From assembly GCA_963710815.1 (NCBI GenBank), contig CAVQCA010000076.1, positions 122,103-186,102 on the forward strand: DNA of 64,000 nucleotides, read 5' to 3'. This DNA comes from CAVQCA01 sp963710815. GTDB taxonomy: Bacteria > Pseudomonadota > Gammaproteobacteria > UBA9214. Positions 1 through 8,406 of this stretch are shown here, piece by piece. Position 1 is the first letter of the stretch. Every line of letters begins with the position of its first letter. The notes below the pieces were generated by a model. The model was not told the DNA's origin and searched no databases. It saw nothing but the letters and a program-made list of their open reading frames with translations. Position numbers and translations under genes: made by a program.

Positions 1-918
1 ATATTTCTTCGGCGCATTCCCGTTGATGCAGGCATCCACCGTAAGAATATTGATCATGGGCAGGCCATGACGCTTGCCCATTTCATAGTCATTGAAATCA
101 TGCGCCGGTGTAATCTTCACGCAACCGGTGCCGAATGCCGGGTCGACATAGTCATCGGCGATGATCGGGATCTCGCGATCCGTGAGCGGGAGGCGGATGG
201 TTTTTCCCGTCAGGTGGCGGTAACGTTCGTCTTCCGGGTGCACGGCGACGGCGGTGTCGCCCAGCATGGTTTCCGGCCGTGTCGTTGCAACGACCAGGTG
301 ACCGGAGCCATCGGCCAGTGGATACCGCAAATGCCACATGTGGCCGGCCTCTTCCTCGGTGACGACCTCGAGATCCGAGACGGCGGTATGCAGAACCGGA
401 TCCCAGTTCACCAGCCGCTGGCCACGGTAGATCAGACCCTCTTCGTAAAGGTGGACAAAGGTTTCTTTCACGGCCAGGGAGAGACCCGTGTCCATGGTGA
501 ACCGCTCCCGGCTCCAGTCCACCGAGGAGCCCATACGACGCAGCTGTCGGGTGATGGTGCCGCCGGACTGGTGTTTCCATTCCCAGATGCGTTCGATAAA
601 TGCCTCGCGCCCGATGTCATGCCGGGTCTGGTCGCCCATACTGAGCTGGCGTTCCACCACCATCTGTGTGGCGATGCCCGCGTGGTCGGTGCCGGGCTGC
701 CACAGGGTGTTGTCACCGCGCATGCGGTGATGTCGGATGAGGGCGTCCATCAGGGTGTCCTGGAACGCGTGTCCCATGTGCAGGCTGCCCGTAACATTGG
801 GCGGCGGAATCATGATGCAGTAGGGATTTCCCCGACCGGACGGTGAAAAATGGCCTTCCTGCTCCCAGGATTCATACCAGCGCTGTTCGATGGTTTGGGG
901 ATTGTAGGTTTTTTCCAT
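1..918 (-). CDS. valS: valyl-tRNA synthetase, N-terminal 306 residues (cut by window edge)
   Basis: Class I aminoacyl-tRNA synthetase charging tRNA-Val in the cytoplasm. The minus strand is open from an ATG at 918 to the window edge. The product begins MEKTYNPQTIEQRWYESWEQ and carries the HIGH-type ATP-binding motif as NVTGSLHMGH at residues 41-50, followed by the tRNA-synthetase core (TDHAGIATQMVVERQL) and the start of the editing domain (ATTRPETMLGDTAVAVHPED), which hydrolyses Thr-tRNA-Val. The family is about 950 residues, so roughly two thirds lies to the left. It is the last seen gene of a pepA-holC-hypothetical-valS run, an order conserved in gammaproteobacteria. Nothing is unusual in the visible part. 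Confidence 0.97.
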   Translation of the reverse strand, partial: MEKTYNPQTIEQRWYESWEQEGHFSPSGRGNPYCIMIPPPNVTGSLHMGHAFQDTLMDALIRHHRMRGDNTLWQPGTDHAGIATQMVVERQLSMGDQTRHDIGREAFIERIWEWKHQSGGTITRQLRRMGSSVDWSRERFTMDTGLSLAVKETFVHLYEEGLIYRGQRLVNWDPVLHTAVSDLEVVTEEEAGHMWHLRYPLADGSGHLVVATTRPETMLGDTAVAVHPEDERYRHLTGKTIRLPLTDREIPIIADDYVDPAFGTGCVKITPAHDFNDYEMGKRHGLPMINILTVDACINGNAPKKY

Positions 919-996
919 CGGGAATTTTTACCTGAAACTATGCCGTCGATGGCCAGGGCAGGGGAGTATACCTTACGAGGCAAGATGACCGGGGGG

Positions 997-1377
997 CTAC
1001 TCGTCCCCGGGGGGATTCACCTCTTCCAGTGCGCGGGCGAGGATTTCCGGGATCCTGGCTTCGAGCTGCTGCCTGATTTCGTCATAGGCGTTGCTGCCGG
1101 CCTCGTCCAGAGCCTTGGTGATAGCCTGTTCAATGACGGGGCGTATGGAGCGGTCAATGTGCTGGTAGATACTCAGGGTCAATTCCGCGGCGAATTCATC
1201 CAGCGCCTTGCGCAGGGCCTGATTGCCGAGCAGCTCGCGCGCAATGGTTTGTATCGGGACAGAGGCGGGCGGTGCGGGCGTGTGCAGGTCTTTTCCGCTT
1301 CCCGTTTCAGTATCTATGACGTCCCTCAGGATGGGGATGCCATCCTCGTCTACCGGCAGTTCTTCATGTGATTTCAT
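997..1377 (-). CDS. conserved hypothetical protein between holC and valS
   Basis: 126-residue acidic, soluble protein with no signal peptide or membrane segment. The first 40 residues are low-complexity and probably disordered; the rest (from about residue 42) is predicted helical, with heptad-like segments such as ARELLGNQALRKALDEFAAE and an Asp/Glu-rich C-terminus ending NPPGDE. It lies 4 bases downstream of holC and 78 bases upstream of valS in the same direction, so it is almost certainly cotranscribed. A small acidic helical protein occupies this slot in several gammaproteobacteria, but I do not recognise a function. The main reason to trust it is tight packing in the operon and absence of a competing frame. 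Confidence 0.75.
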   Translation of the reverse strand: MKSHEELPVDEDGIPILRDVIDTETGSGKDLHTPAPPASVPIQTIARELLGNQALRKALDEFAAELTLSIYQHIDRSIRPVIEQAITKALDEAGSNAYDEIRQQLEARIPEILARALEEVNPPGDE

Positions 1378-1381
1378 CAGT

Positions 1382-1810
1382 CTAACTGATTTCGTGAGTT
1401 TTCAATGTATAGCCGCGATCCTTGTAGAAACGATACCGCTCACGCGCCTCCATGCGCTGTGCCTCATGGCCGCCGACGATTTCCGCCACCCGGTGGAAAC
1501 GGCTGAAGAAGGTCGGGACTTCACTGGAGAGGTTGACCAGGACGTCATGGTTGTCCCGCGGCTCCCTGTTGCAACCCAGCAGGATGGGTTGCTGCCCGCA
1601 TTCCTTTCCGCTGTCCACGGCGTGTGGCAGGAAACTCCCGGCCCGGAAAGTCCAAAGCAGGTCATCGAGTTGCATCAGCTGTTCGGTCGATCCCGTATTC
1701 ATGTAGATCTGGTGATCCCGCTGAAAGGCCTTTTCCGCCAGACGACAGGCAAACAGGGCGCATGCGGTGTTTCCGGTGTCCCTGAGCAGGTAGAAATCAA
1801 CGCGTGTCAT
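1382..1810 (-). CDS. holC: DNA polymerase III subunit chi
   Basis: Chi is the clamp-loader accessory subunit that binds SSB and links it to the psi subunit during lagging-strand replication. The 142-residue product starts MTRVDFYLLRDTGNTACALF, the typical chi opening, and contains ACRLAEKAFQRDHQIYM and LDDLLWTFRAGSFLPHAV, which match the conserved core around the Trp-Thr-Phe segment. Length is as expected (about 145). It sits 12 bases after pepA and 4 bases before the next small gene, consistent with the conserved pepA-holC-valS operon. No oddities. Confidence 0.93.
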   Translation of the reverse strand: MTRVDFYLLRDTGNTACALFACRLAEKAFQRDHQIYMNTGSTEQLMQLDDLLWTFRAGSFLPHAVDSGKECGQQPILLGCNREPRDNHDVLVNLSSEVPTFFSRFHRVAEIVGGHEAQRMEARERYRFYKDRGYTLKTHEIS

Positions 1811-1822
1811 TGCCGGGAACCG

Positions 1823-3322
1823 CTAGTCGTTGCGCAGGCACCGGTCCAGCAGGAACTGCGTCAATAGCGAAACCGGGCGTCCGGTTGCGCCTTTCTCCTT
1901 GCCCTGTTTCCAGGCGACGCCGGCGATGTCGAGGTGAGCCCAGCGATAGTCACGGGCAAAACGTGACAGGAAGCAGGCGGCGGTAATGGTGCCGGCCTCG
2001 CGTCCGCCGATGTTGGCCATATCGGCGAAATTGCTGTCGAGCTGGGTCTGGTAGTCATCCCAGAGCGGCAATGGCCAGGCGCGGTCGCCCGTGTACTCGC
2101 CGGCGGCGAGCAATTGGCGGGAAAGTTCCTCATCATTTGCCAGCAGGCCGGTGGCGTGACTGCCCAGCGCGATCACGCAGGCTCCCGTGAGTGTGGCGAT
2201 ATCCACGACGAATTCCGGATCGAACTTCTTGCAGTAACTCAGGGCGTCGCACAGGATCAGACGGCCCTCGGCATCGGTGTTCAGGATCTCGATAGTCTGT
2301 CCCGACAGGCTGGTCACGATGTCTCCGGGCTTGCTGGCCTTGCCATCAGGCAGGTTCTCGGTTGTCGGTATGATGCCCACGACATTGAGCGGCAACTCCA
2401 GTTCTGCGCAGGCCCTGACGGCGCCCAGTACGCTGGCGGCGCCGCACATGTCGAATTTCATTTCGTCCATGGCCGCGGCGGGTTTGATGGAAATGCCGCC
2501 GGAATCGAACGTCACACCCTTGCCGATCAGCACCACCGGCTTCTTTCCCTTGCGGCCTCCGCCATACTCCATGCAGATCAGCCTGGACGGTTCCCGGCTG
2601 CCGCGCGCGACGGACAGCAATGCACCCATACCGAGCTTTTCCATGGCCGCCTCGTTCAGGACGGTTACCTTGATCTCGCTGTAGTCCCTGCCGAGTTTTT
2701 TTGCCTGATCCGCGAGATAGGAGGGGGTGCAGATATTGCCGGGCAGGTTACCCAGGGTGCGCGCCAGTTTTACCCCTCCGCTGATCGCCAGGCCTTCCCT
2801 GATGGCCTTTTGTGCCGTCTTCGTATCGTTCGCCACAGGGACGTTCACGGCCATGGTGCGCAAATGTCGGTCCGGTTTGTCATCGCCACTTTTAAGCTGT
2901 CCCGTGGTGAACGTCGCATGGCAGGTTGATTCCACCAGCTGGCGCACCTTCCAGTGGATATCCCGATCCTTGAGGTCCAGCTCCGCCAGGTACGTTGCCG
3001 CCGCCTTCGCGCCGGAGTCCAGCAGGGCCTTGACGGAATTGATGACGGCCTCACGGTAGCGCTGGTCATTGAAATCAGCCTGCTTGCCGCAGCCCACCAG
3101 CAGTACCCGCTCGCTACCTGCGCCACGGGGGAAATGCACGAGTACAGTCTGCCCGCACCTGCCGTCCATGTCACCGCGCTTGAGCAGATCGGACAGCAAG
3201 CCCTCCGTGGCCTTGTCGAATTCGACGGCGGCTCCGGAAAGTCTGCGTTTTTCGAAAACACCCATGACCACACATCCGGTTTTGACTGCGCCTGGTCTCT
3301 CGCTCTTGACGGTGAATCTCAT
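1823..3322 (-). CDS. pepA: leucyl aminopeptidase (M17), PepA
   Basis: Two-metal M17 aminopeptidase; in enterobacteria PepA also binds DNA as a cofactor for XerCD recombination and carAB control. The start at 3322 (MRFTVKSERPG) is chosen because AGGAG lies 6 bases upstream and it matches family N-termini; an in-frame ATG at 3349 is also possible. All metal and catalytic residues are visible: VLIGKGVTFDSGGISIKP (Lys and Asp ligands), MKFDMCGAASVLGAV, and NTDAEGRLILCDALSY. At 499 residues the length is normal. It is the promoter-proximal gene of the holC-valS run and is divergent from lptF. A second, distinct M17 enzyme lies at 58871-60391. Confidence 0.97.
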   Translation of the reverse strand: MRFTVKSERPGAVKTGCVVMGVFEKRRLSGAAVEFDKATEGLLSDLLKRGDMDGRCGQTVLVHFPRGAGSERVLLVGCGKQADFNDQRYREAVINSVKALLDSGAKAAATYLAELDLKDRDIHWKVRQLVESTCHATFTTGQLKSGDDKPDRHLRTMAVNVPVANDTKTAQKAIREGLAISGGVKLARTLGNLPGNICTPSYLADQAKKLGRDYSEIKVTVLNEAAMEKLGMGALLSVARGSREPSRLICMEYGGGRKGKKPVVLIGKGVTFDSGGISIKPAAAMDEMKFDMCGAASVLGAVRACAELELPLNVVGIIPTTENLPDGKASKPGDIVTSLSGQTIEILNTDAEGRLILCDALSYCKKFDPEFVVDIATLTGACVIALGSHATGLLANDEELSRQLLAAGEYTGDRAWPLPLWDDYQTQLDSNFADMANIGGREAGTITAACFLSRFARDYRWAHLDIAGVAWKQGKEKGATGRPVSLLTQFLLDRCLRND

Positions 3323-3394
3323 ACCGTGCTCCTGTTGTGTGGTAGACATTGCGGTCGGCGGGTCTGGTGGTATACGGTAGCTGCGTTAGAACCC

Positions 3395-3422
3395 TTGTCA
3401 GGAAATGCGCAGAGTGTACTGT
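3395..3422 (+). promoter_or_regulatory. candidate sigma-70 promoter for lptFG
   Basis: TTGTCA at 3395-3400 and TACTGT at 3417-3422 are separated by 16 bases, 38 bases before the chosen lptF start. This lies in the 137-base divergent region between pepA and lptF. It is a motif match only; the spacing is 1 base short of optimum. Confidence 0.35.
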
Positions 3423-3459
3423 AAGCAGGCATGATTTTCATGCATCGGGCAGATCCCCA

Positions 3460-4557
3460 ATGATACGCTTAATCGACCGCTACCTGCTAAGGGAAATCCT
3501 GCTCAGCTGGCTGGCGATCACGCTGGTTTTGTGGCTGATCATGATCAGCCATCGCATGGTGGACTACCTGGCCCAGGCGGCGACCGGTGAATTGCCGGGT
3601 GATGTGATTTTCATTCTGCTGGGGGTGAAATCGCTCTGGTTGCTTGTCTACGTCATGCCGTTTTCACTGGCGCTGGGCGTTGTGACCGGTCTGGGGAGGC
3701 TCTATCGCGATAATGAAATGACGGTACTGGCCGCCTGTGGCGTTGGTCCGGGCCGCATCTATCCCCCGTTGATGGGCATGGCGGTCGTGGTAGCCCTTCT
3801 GCTCGGATGGATGGCGCTGTATCTCACCCCCGGAGTGGTGGCCTACGGTGAACGCACTACCCAGCGAGCGGAACAGCAGGCTCAGGTTTCAATGCTCGGC
3901 GCCGGACGCTTCAATGTACTTGATGGCGGCCAGATCACGTTTTACGCCGAGCGCTTGTCGGATGACAAGCAACGCATGGAAAATCTGTTCGTCTATGTCT
4001 ATGACAAAAAGAAACCGGAAAACCCCCCGCAAGTGATCTCTGCCGCGAGCGCCTACCGCATGACTGACGGAAAGAGCGGAGATAAATATCTGGTGTTCGT
4101 CGACGGTTACCGATATGAAGGCAAACCGGGCGATGTCGATTACCGGATTATGAAGTTCAGCCGGCAGGGCGTGCGCGTTGAAATTACCAGCAAGGAAACC
4201 GCTTCATCCAAGCGCAGCGCGATCCCGACGGCTGATCTGCTGAAATCGAGTGATATCAAGGAAATAATCGAGCTGCAGTGGCGTTTGTCGGTGCCGGTGT
4301 CGGTCATGGTGCTGGTGTTTCTCTCCGTCCCGTTGAGTAGTCTGTCGCCCCGTAAGGGACGCTACGGGGGGCTGCTCATGCCGGTACTGGTGTTTATCAT
4401 CTATTTCAACCTGATGGGGACTGCTAAGGCCTGGGTCGAACAGGGCATCATCCCCCCCGTCATCGGGATCTGGTGGGTGCATCTGCTTCCCGTCGCGCTC
4501 GCATTGCTGTTGTTGAACGGTGGCCGTCTGGGCTGTCGCCTGAAGCGCCGGTCATGA
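3460..4557 (+). CDS. lptF: LPS export permease LptF
   Basis: Inner-membrane permease of the LptB2FG ABC complex, which extracts lipopolysaccharide and feeds it to LptC and the periplasmic bridge. The start at 3460 (MIRLIDRYLLREILLSWLAI) is the family-typical one; upstream in-frame codons are not conserved-looking. The 365-residue product has the LptF/G layout: three N-terminal membrane helices, a periplasmic beta-jellyroll in the middle (about residues 130-260, with LGAGRFNVLDGGQITFYAE), then three C-terminal helices (VPVSVMVLVFLSVPLSSLSP and following). Its stop overlaps the lptG start in an ATGA, implying translational coupling. Confidence 0.95.
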   Translation: MIRLIDRYLLREILLSWLAITLVLWLIMISHRMVDYLAQAATGELPGDVIFILLGVKSLWLLVYVMPFSLALGVVTGLGRLYRDNEMTVLAACGVGPGRIYPPLMGMAVVVALLLGWMALYLTPGVVAYGERTTQRAEQQAQVSMLGAGRFNVLDGGQITFYAERLSDDKQRMENLFVYVYDKKKPENPPQVISAASAYRMTDGKSGDKYLVFVDGYRYEGKPGDVDYRIMKFSRQGVRVEITSKETASSKRSAIPTADLLKSSDIKEIIELQWRLSVPVSVMVLVFLSVPLSSLSPRKGRYGGLLMPVLVFIIYFNLMGTAKAWVEQGIIPPVIGIWWVHLLPVALALLLLNGGRLGCRLKRRS

Positions 4558-5615
4558 AACTGCTCGACCGGTATATCGCGGTCGCCATGGTGAAAGGTAC
4601 CGGTGTGGCCCTGCTGGTAATCATGGGGCTTACCATGTTTTTCTCCATCATCGAGGAAATAGATAAGCTCGGCGAAGCCAGTTATACCGTCTCCAAGATG
4701 CTGGAGTATGTCGTCCTCACCATGCCACGGGGTGTTTACGAACTGTTTCCCACGGCCGCGCTGGTCGGTGGACTGACGGGAATGGGCGCGCTGGCGGTGA
4801 ACGGTGAACTGGTGGCCATGCGGGCCGGTGGATTCTCGGTGTGGCGCATCGTCCGCTCCGTCCTCCAGGCCGGTCTGGTGCTGCTGGTGCTTGTCGTCGC
4901 CTTTGGCGAGGGGCTGGCGCCTGCCGCCGAGCAATACGCACAGCGACTGCGTGCCGGTGCACTGGAAAGACACGTCACCTTCATGGGCCGGGAAGGGGCC
5001 TGGATCCGCGATGAATCGCGCTACGTGTACGTCAACAAGGTGTTCGATAATGACACGCTGGCCGATGTCAAAGTCCTGGACTTCGATGCCAGCCGTCAAC
5101 TGATATCGAGCACCCATGCCGATACGGCGTCCTACCGCGGGGGGAGGTGGATACTGCACAACATGCGACAGACCCTGTTCTCGGGTGACGTCGTTACCAC
5201 ACGGGTGGAAAAAACCTTTACCCTGCCGGCGTTGTTGCCGCCCGAGATGATCAATGTCGTCGTGCTCAAACCGGAGAATATGTCAGTGCAGGATATCCGG
5301 CAGTTCCTGGTCTATCTGAAAGATAATGGCCTGGAAACGCAGGTGTACCGATATGCCCTCTACAGCCGCTTCGTCACGCCGGTCTCCGTGTTGCTGATGC
5401 TCTTTATTTCCGTGCCGTTCGTGTTCGGGTCACTGCGCTCGAAGGGAACGGGACAACGTTTTATGTTCGGCATCATGGCCGGCCTCGGCTTCTATCTGGT
5501 CAACCAGCTGGCCAACCAGGCGGGACAGGTTTATGGCTGGAACCCGCTGCTGGCAAGCATCGTCCCCGGGATGGTGGTACTGCTGGCAGGCATCTGGTCG
5601 CTGCGCCGCGTCTAG
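4554..5615 (+). CDS. lptG: LPS export permease LptG
   Basis: Partner permease of LptF. The start ATG at 4554 overlaps the lptF stop (ATGA) and gives MKLLDRYIAVAMVKGTGVAL, the usual LptG opening. The 353-residue product shows N-terminal membrane helices, a periplasmic beta domain (about residues 120-260) and C-terminal helices with PVSVLLMLFISVPFVFGSLR, followed by the GQRFMFGIMAGLGFYLVNQL segment typical of LptG. Convergent with the RDD gene downstream; no terminator hairpin with a T run is evident in the 57-base gap. Confidence 0.95.
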   Translation: MKLLDRYIAVAMVKGTGVALLVIMGLTMFFSIIEEIDKLGEASYTVSKMLEYVVLTMPRGVYELFPTAALVGGLTGMGALAVNGELVAMRAGGFSVWRIVRSVLQAGLVLLVLVVAFGEGLAPAAEQYAQRLRAGALERHVTFMGREGAWIRDESRYVYVNKVFDNDTLADVKVLDFDASRQLISSTHADTASYRGGRWILHNMRQTLFSGDVVTTRVEKTFTLPALLPPEMINVVVLKPENMSVQDIRQFLVYLKDNGLETQVYRYALYSRFVTPVSVLLMLFISVPFVFGSLRSKGTGQRFMFGIMAGLGFYLVNQLANQAGQVYGWNPLLASIVPGMVVLLAGIWSLRRV

Positions 5616-5672
5616 CCTGCAAGCCGGCAGGGAAATCCATTTTTCCCGGGCCGGTACGCGATAAAGCCGGTA

Positions 5673-6119
5673 TTATTTCGGCAACAGCACGATGACCGAT
5701 TCCGAGATCCGGTCATGCAGCGCCATCCGTTTTTTGTCTACGAGAATCCAAAGATATCCCAGGCCGAACACCCCCAGGGACGGAATCGCCGATAAAAACC
5801 GAAGCAGCGCCTGCCACAGGGTGATAGGCTTGCCATCGAGCCGCTGCACACGCAATCGCCATGCCCGCATGCCCAGCGTTTGACCGCCGTGAATCCAGAA
5901 CCAGGCATAGAAGCTGAAGCAGATGATAAAGAGATAGGACCGGAACAGCGGATGGTGATAATTCAGCGTTCCCCGGGTTACCAGCAGGGCCAGTGCAGAG
6001 GCGAAAAGCAACACCGACAACAGCAGGAACAGGTCATAGAGCATTGCCATCAACCGGCGGAATAAACCGGCGGGTTCAAAGGTGGGTTCACAGGCGGGTT
6101 TGTCCGCGGGTTTATTCAT
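5673..6119 (-). CDS. RDD family membrane protein
   Basis: Short integral membrane protein of the RDD family. From the ATG at 6119 the product starts MNKPADKPACEPTFEPAGLF and is 148 residues; an ATG 15 bases further upstream is possible and neither has a strong ribosome site. Hydrophobic segments are LMAMLYDLFLLLSVLLFASA, the YLFIICFSFYAWFWIHGGQT region and FLSAIPSLGVFGLGYLWILV. Family hallmarks are GGQTLGMRAWRLRV and LVDKKRMALHDRISES near the C-terminus. The function of RDD proteins is mostly unknown (some resemble ion exchangers). Located between convergent lptG and the tRNA-Glu gene. Confidence 0.88.
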   Translation of the reverse strand: MNKPADKPACEPTFEPAGLFRRLMAMLYDLFLLLSVLLFASALALLVTRGTLNYHHPLFRSYLFIICFSFYAWFWIHGGQTLGMRAWRLRVQRLDGKPITLWQALLRFLSAIPSLGVFGLGYLWILVDKKRMALHDRISESVIVLLPK

Positions 6120-6180
6120 GGAAATTATTACCACGGGTGTACGGGAACAGGCATGTGTCCCGGCCAGTGCTTGCGAAAAA

Positions 6181-6255
6181 TGGCGCTCCCTAGGGGATTC
6201 GAACCCCTGTTACCGGCGTGAGAGGCCAGCGTCCTGACCACTAGACGAAGGGAGC
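6181..6255 (-). tRNA. tRNA-Glu (anticodon CUC)
   Basis: On the minus strand the 75-base sequence folds as a cloverleaf: acceptor GCTCCCT pairs with AGGGAGC, the anticodon stem is CTGGC/GCCGG with loop CTCTCAC giving anticodon CTC, and the T arm is CAGGGGTTCGAATCCCCT. CCA is encoded. Compared with E. coli tRNA-Glu (TTC) the body is nearly the same with one base fewer in the D loop and a changed anticodon stem. It would read GAG. Confidence 0.96.
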
Positions 6256-6331
6256 ATGTCGGGCGAAACGCCCATGTATCACGAAGCGGTGGTATTATAC
6301 GCCCAACTATTTCATCCACAAGCGAAGTTCC

Positions 6332-7660
6332 GTGAGCATCACAGGCAGTATCGACACATCCACCGGACCCATTGTCATCAGCCGGTCAGAGCACCCGATT
6401 TCCAGGGCGAATATCAGTCCCAATGCCCTCAAGGTGTTGTACCGTCTGAAGGACGCCGGCTACCAGGGACACCTGGTTGGCGGGGGAGTGCGCGATCTGT
6501 TGCTGGGGCGCGAACCCAAGGATTTCGATATCGCGACCGACGCGCATCCCGACGACGTGCGGCGGCTGTTCGGTAATTGCCGGCTGATCGGCCGGCGTTT
6601 CCGTCTCGCGCATGTGCTGTTCGGGCGGGAGGTCATCGAGGTGGCGACCTTCCGTGCCCTGCATGACAGCAATGATGAGGAAAGTCTCGCCCGCCATGTC
6701 GACGACGAAGGCCGTATCGTACGCGATAATGTCTACGGCACCATCGAGGAAGACGCCTTCCGTCGTGACTTCACCGTCAATGCGCTGTACTACAATATCG
6801 CCGACTTTTCGGTGATCGACTATGCCGGCGGCATGGACGATCTCAAGGCGGGCACGCTGCGCCTGATCGGTGATCCCGAAACCCGCTTCCGGGAAGATCC
6901 TGTGCGCATGCTGCGGGCCGTGCGCTTTGCCACCAAGCTGGGGTTTCGCCTCCACCCGGATACCGAGCGACCCATCAAGGACCTCGCGTCACTGCTGGGG
7001 GATATCCCCCCGGCGCGGCTGTTCGATGAGATGCTCAAGCTGTTCATGGGGGGCGGTGCGCTGGCCAGCTTCGAGGCCCTGCGACACTACGACCTGTTCG
7101 GCCAGCTGTTCCCCATGACGGAGCAGTCACTGACCCATGAACAGGGGCATTTCCCGCTGACCCTGATCAGCCACGGCATGGAGAACACCGACCTGCGTAT
7201 TCAGCAGAACAAGCCGGTCACGCCGACCTTCCTGTTCGCGGTATTCCTCTGGCAGCCGGTGCGCGAACTCGCGGCCCGCTTGCAATCCGAGGGGCAGCAT
7301 CCCGCGCAGGCTATGCAGCATGCCGGTTCCCGGGTCATTGCGGAGCAGGGGCGTGTGATGGCGATACCACGCCGCTTTTCGCTGCCGATGCGCGAGATCT
7401 GGATGTTGCAGCTGCGGCTTGAACTCGCCGGAGGCAGGCGCAGCCAGCGCGTGCTGAGCCATCCCCGTTTCCGCGCGGCCTATGATTTTCTGCTATTGCG
7501 CGGCGAGGCCGGCGAAGTCTCGAAAGATCTGTGCCAGTGGTGGACCGACTTCCAGGAGACACACCCGCCGGAGCGTGAGAAGGAAAATCCCCGGGCGACG
7601 CCGCGCAAGCGCCGGCACCGTGGCCGTTCGCGGCGTGCTCCCGGGGGAGTGGAGGTATGA
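6332..7660 (+). CDS. pcnB: poly(A) polymerase I
   Basis: Adds 3' poly(A) tails that promote RNA decay; class II nucleotidyltransferase. Starts with GTG at 6332 (MSITGSIDTSTGPIVISRSE). The head domain motif GHLVGGGVRDLLLGREPKDF followed by DIATDAHPDDV gives the catalytic Asp pair, and RDFTVNALYYNIADFSVIDY plus RFREDPVRMLRAVRFATKLG are diagnostic for this family. The C-terminus is strongly basic (TPRKRRHRGRSRRAPGG), as in E. coli PcnB, and probably binds RNA. At 442 residues the length is normal. Its stop overlaps the folK start (ATGA), as in many gammaproteobacteria. Confidence 0.95.
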   Translation: MSITGSIDTSTGPIVISRSEHPISRANISPNALKVLYRLKDAGYQGHLVGGGVRDLLLGREPKDFDIATDAHPDDVRRLFGNCRLIGRRFRLAHVLFGREVIEVATFRALHDSNDEESLARHVDDEGRIVRDNVYGTIEEDAFRRDFTVNALYYNIADFSVIDYAGGMDDLKAGTLRLIGDPETRFREDPVRMLRAVRFATKLGFRLHPDTERPIKDLASLLGDIPPARLFDEMLKLFMGGGALASFEALRHYDLFGQLFPMTEQSLTHEQGHFPLTLISHGMENTDLRIQQNKPVTPTFLFAVFLWQPVRELAARLQSEGQHPAQAMQHAGSRVIAEQGRVMAIPRRFSLPMREIWMLQLRLELAGGRRSQRVLSHPRFRAAYDFLLLRGEAGEVSKDLCQWWTDFQETHPPEREKENPRATPRKRRHRGRSRRAPGGVEV

Positions 7661-8148
7661 GACTGCTGGCCTATATAGGCATCGGCAGCAACCTGGCTAA
7701 TCCGGTGGCGCAGGTGCAGGAGGCCATTGCCGAACTCGAGGTCATTCCCGATTCGATACTCATCGCCCGTTCCAGCCTCTACAGCAGCAAACCGATGGGG
7801 CCGCCCGCACAGCCGGATTACGTCAACGCTGTGGTCGCCCTCGACACCGTGCTCTCGCCGCAGACATTGCTTCAGATCCTGCAGACCATCGAACGCCGCC
7901 AGGGCCGGGAGCGCACGGCCGAGAAATGGGGCCCGCGAACGATTGACCTTGACCTCCTGCTCTATGGCGGCAAGGTGATCAAAACCGAGGGCCTGACAGT
8001 ACCTCATCCCGGATTGCATGAACGCGATTTCGTCCTCGTACCTCTGAAGGAAATCGCCGGCGACATAAACATTCCCGGTCGCGGCACCCTCAAAGCGTTC
8101 CTCTTGCGCTGCGAAAACCATTCACCGAGAAGACTGGTGGCCGTTTGA
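7657..8148 (+). CDS. folK: 2-amino-4-hydroxy-6-hydroxymethyldihydropteridine diphosphokinase
   Basis: Pyrophosphorylates the pterin in folate synthesis. The 163-residue product starts MRLLAYIGIGSNLANPVAQV, the HPPK N-terminus, and contains PMGPPAQPDYVNAVVALDT, the loop LQTIERRQGRERTAEKWGPR and TIDLDLLLYG with the two Mg-binding Asp residues, then VPHPGLHERDFVLVPL. Coupled to pcnB upstream by ATGA and to the deoxynucleoside kinase remnant downstream by TGATG. Confidence 0.95.
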   Translation: MRLLAYIGIGSNLANPVAQVQEAIAELEVIPDSILIARSSLYSSKPMGPPAQPDYVNAVVALDTVLSPQTLLQILQTIERRQGRERTAEKWGPRTIDLDLLLYGGKVIKTEGLTVPHPGLHERDFVLVPLKEIAGDINIPGRGTLKAFLLRCENHSPRRLVAV

Positions 8149-8399
8149 TGGTGCCAGGACCTCCCGGATATATCGTCGTCGAAGGGCCGATCGGTGTCGG
8201 CAAAACCAGCCTTGCGCGGTGTCTGGCAGACAGCTTCGTGCGGTCGTTTCTTTGCTGCGTCGCCGCCCCGCTGCTGGTCGCGAACGCGGCGCATAACGAC
8301 CGGGTCGACGACGAGGAGGTCTGCCAGTCGCTGGCCGAGCGGACCCATGCCGCCCGCTCCGGGCGGCATTACTTCGATCCATCGCTTGCCACGGACTGA
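8148..8399 (+). pseudogene. deoxynucleoside kinase remnant with large in-frame internal deletion
   Basis: The 83-residue product joins the two ends of a deoxyadenosine/deoxyguanosine-kinase family protein that usually has about 210 residues and usually sits between folK and panB. The N-terminus keeps the P-loop (YIVVEGPIGVGKTSLARCLA), the last 55 residues keep the family C-terminus (AAPLLVANAAHNDRVDDEEV, then RSGRHYFDP), and the roughly 130 residues between, including the substrate-binding and lid regions, are missing. The frame stays open and is coupled to folK by TGATG, with panB 7 bases downstream. It should have no kinase activity. Alternatives: an assembly deletion, or a retained short P-loop protein. 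Confidence 0.85.
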
Positions 8400-8406
8400 A
8401 TTCGTC

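Noticed and set aside
67..846. Long open frame on the plus strand opposite valS
   Set aside because: It is antisense to a strongly conserved valS frame that keeps HIGH-type and editing motifs; composition is that of a codon-complement shadow.
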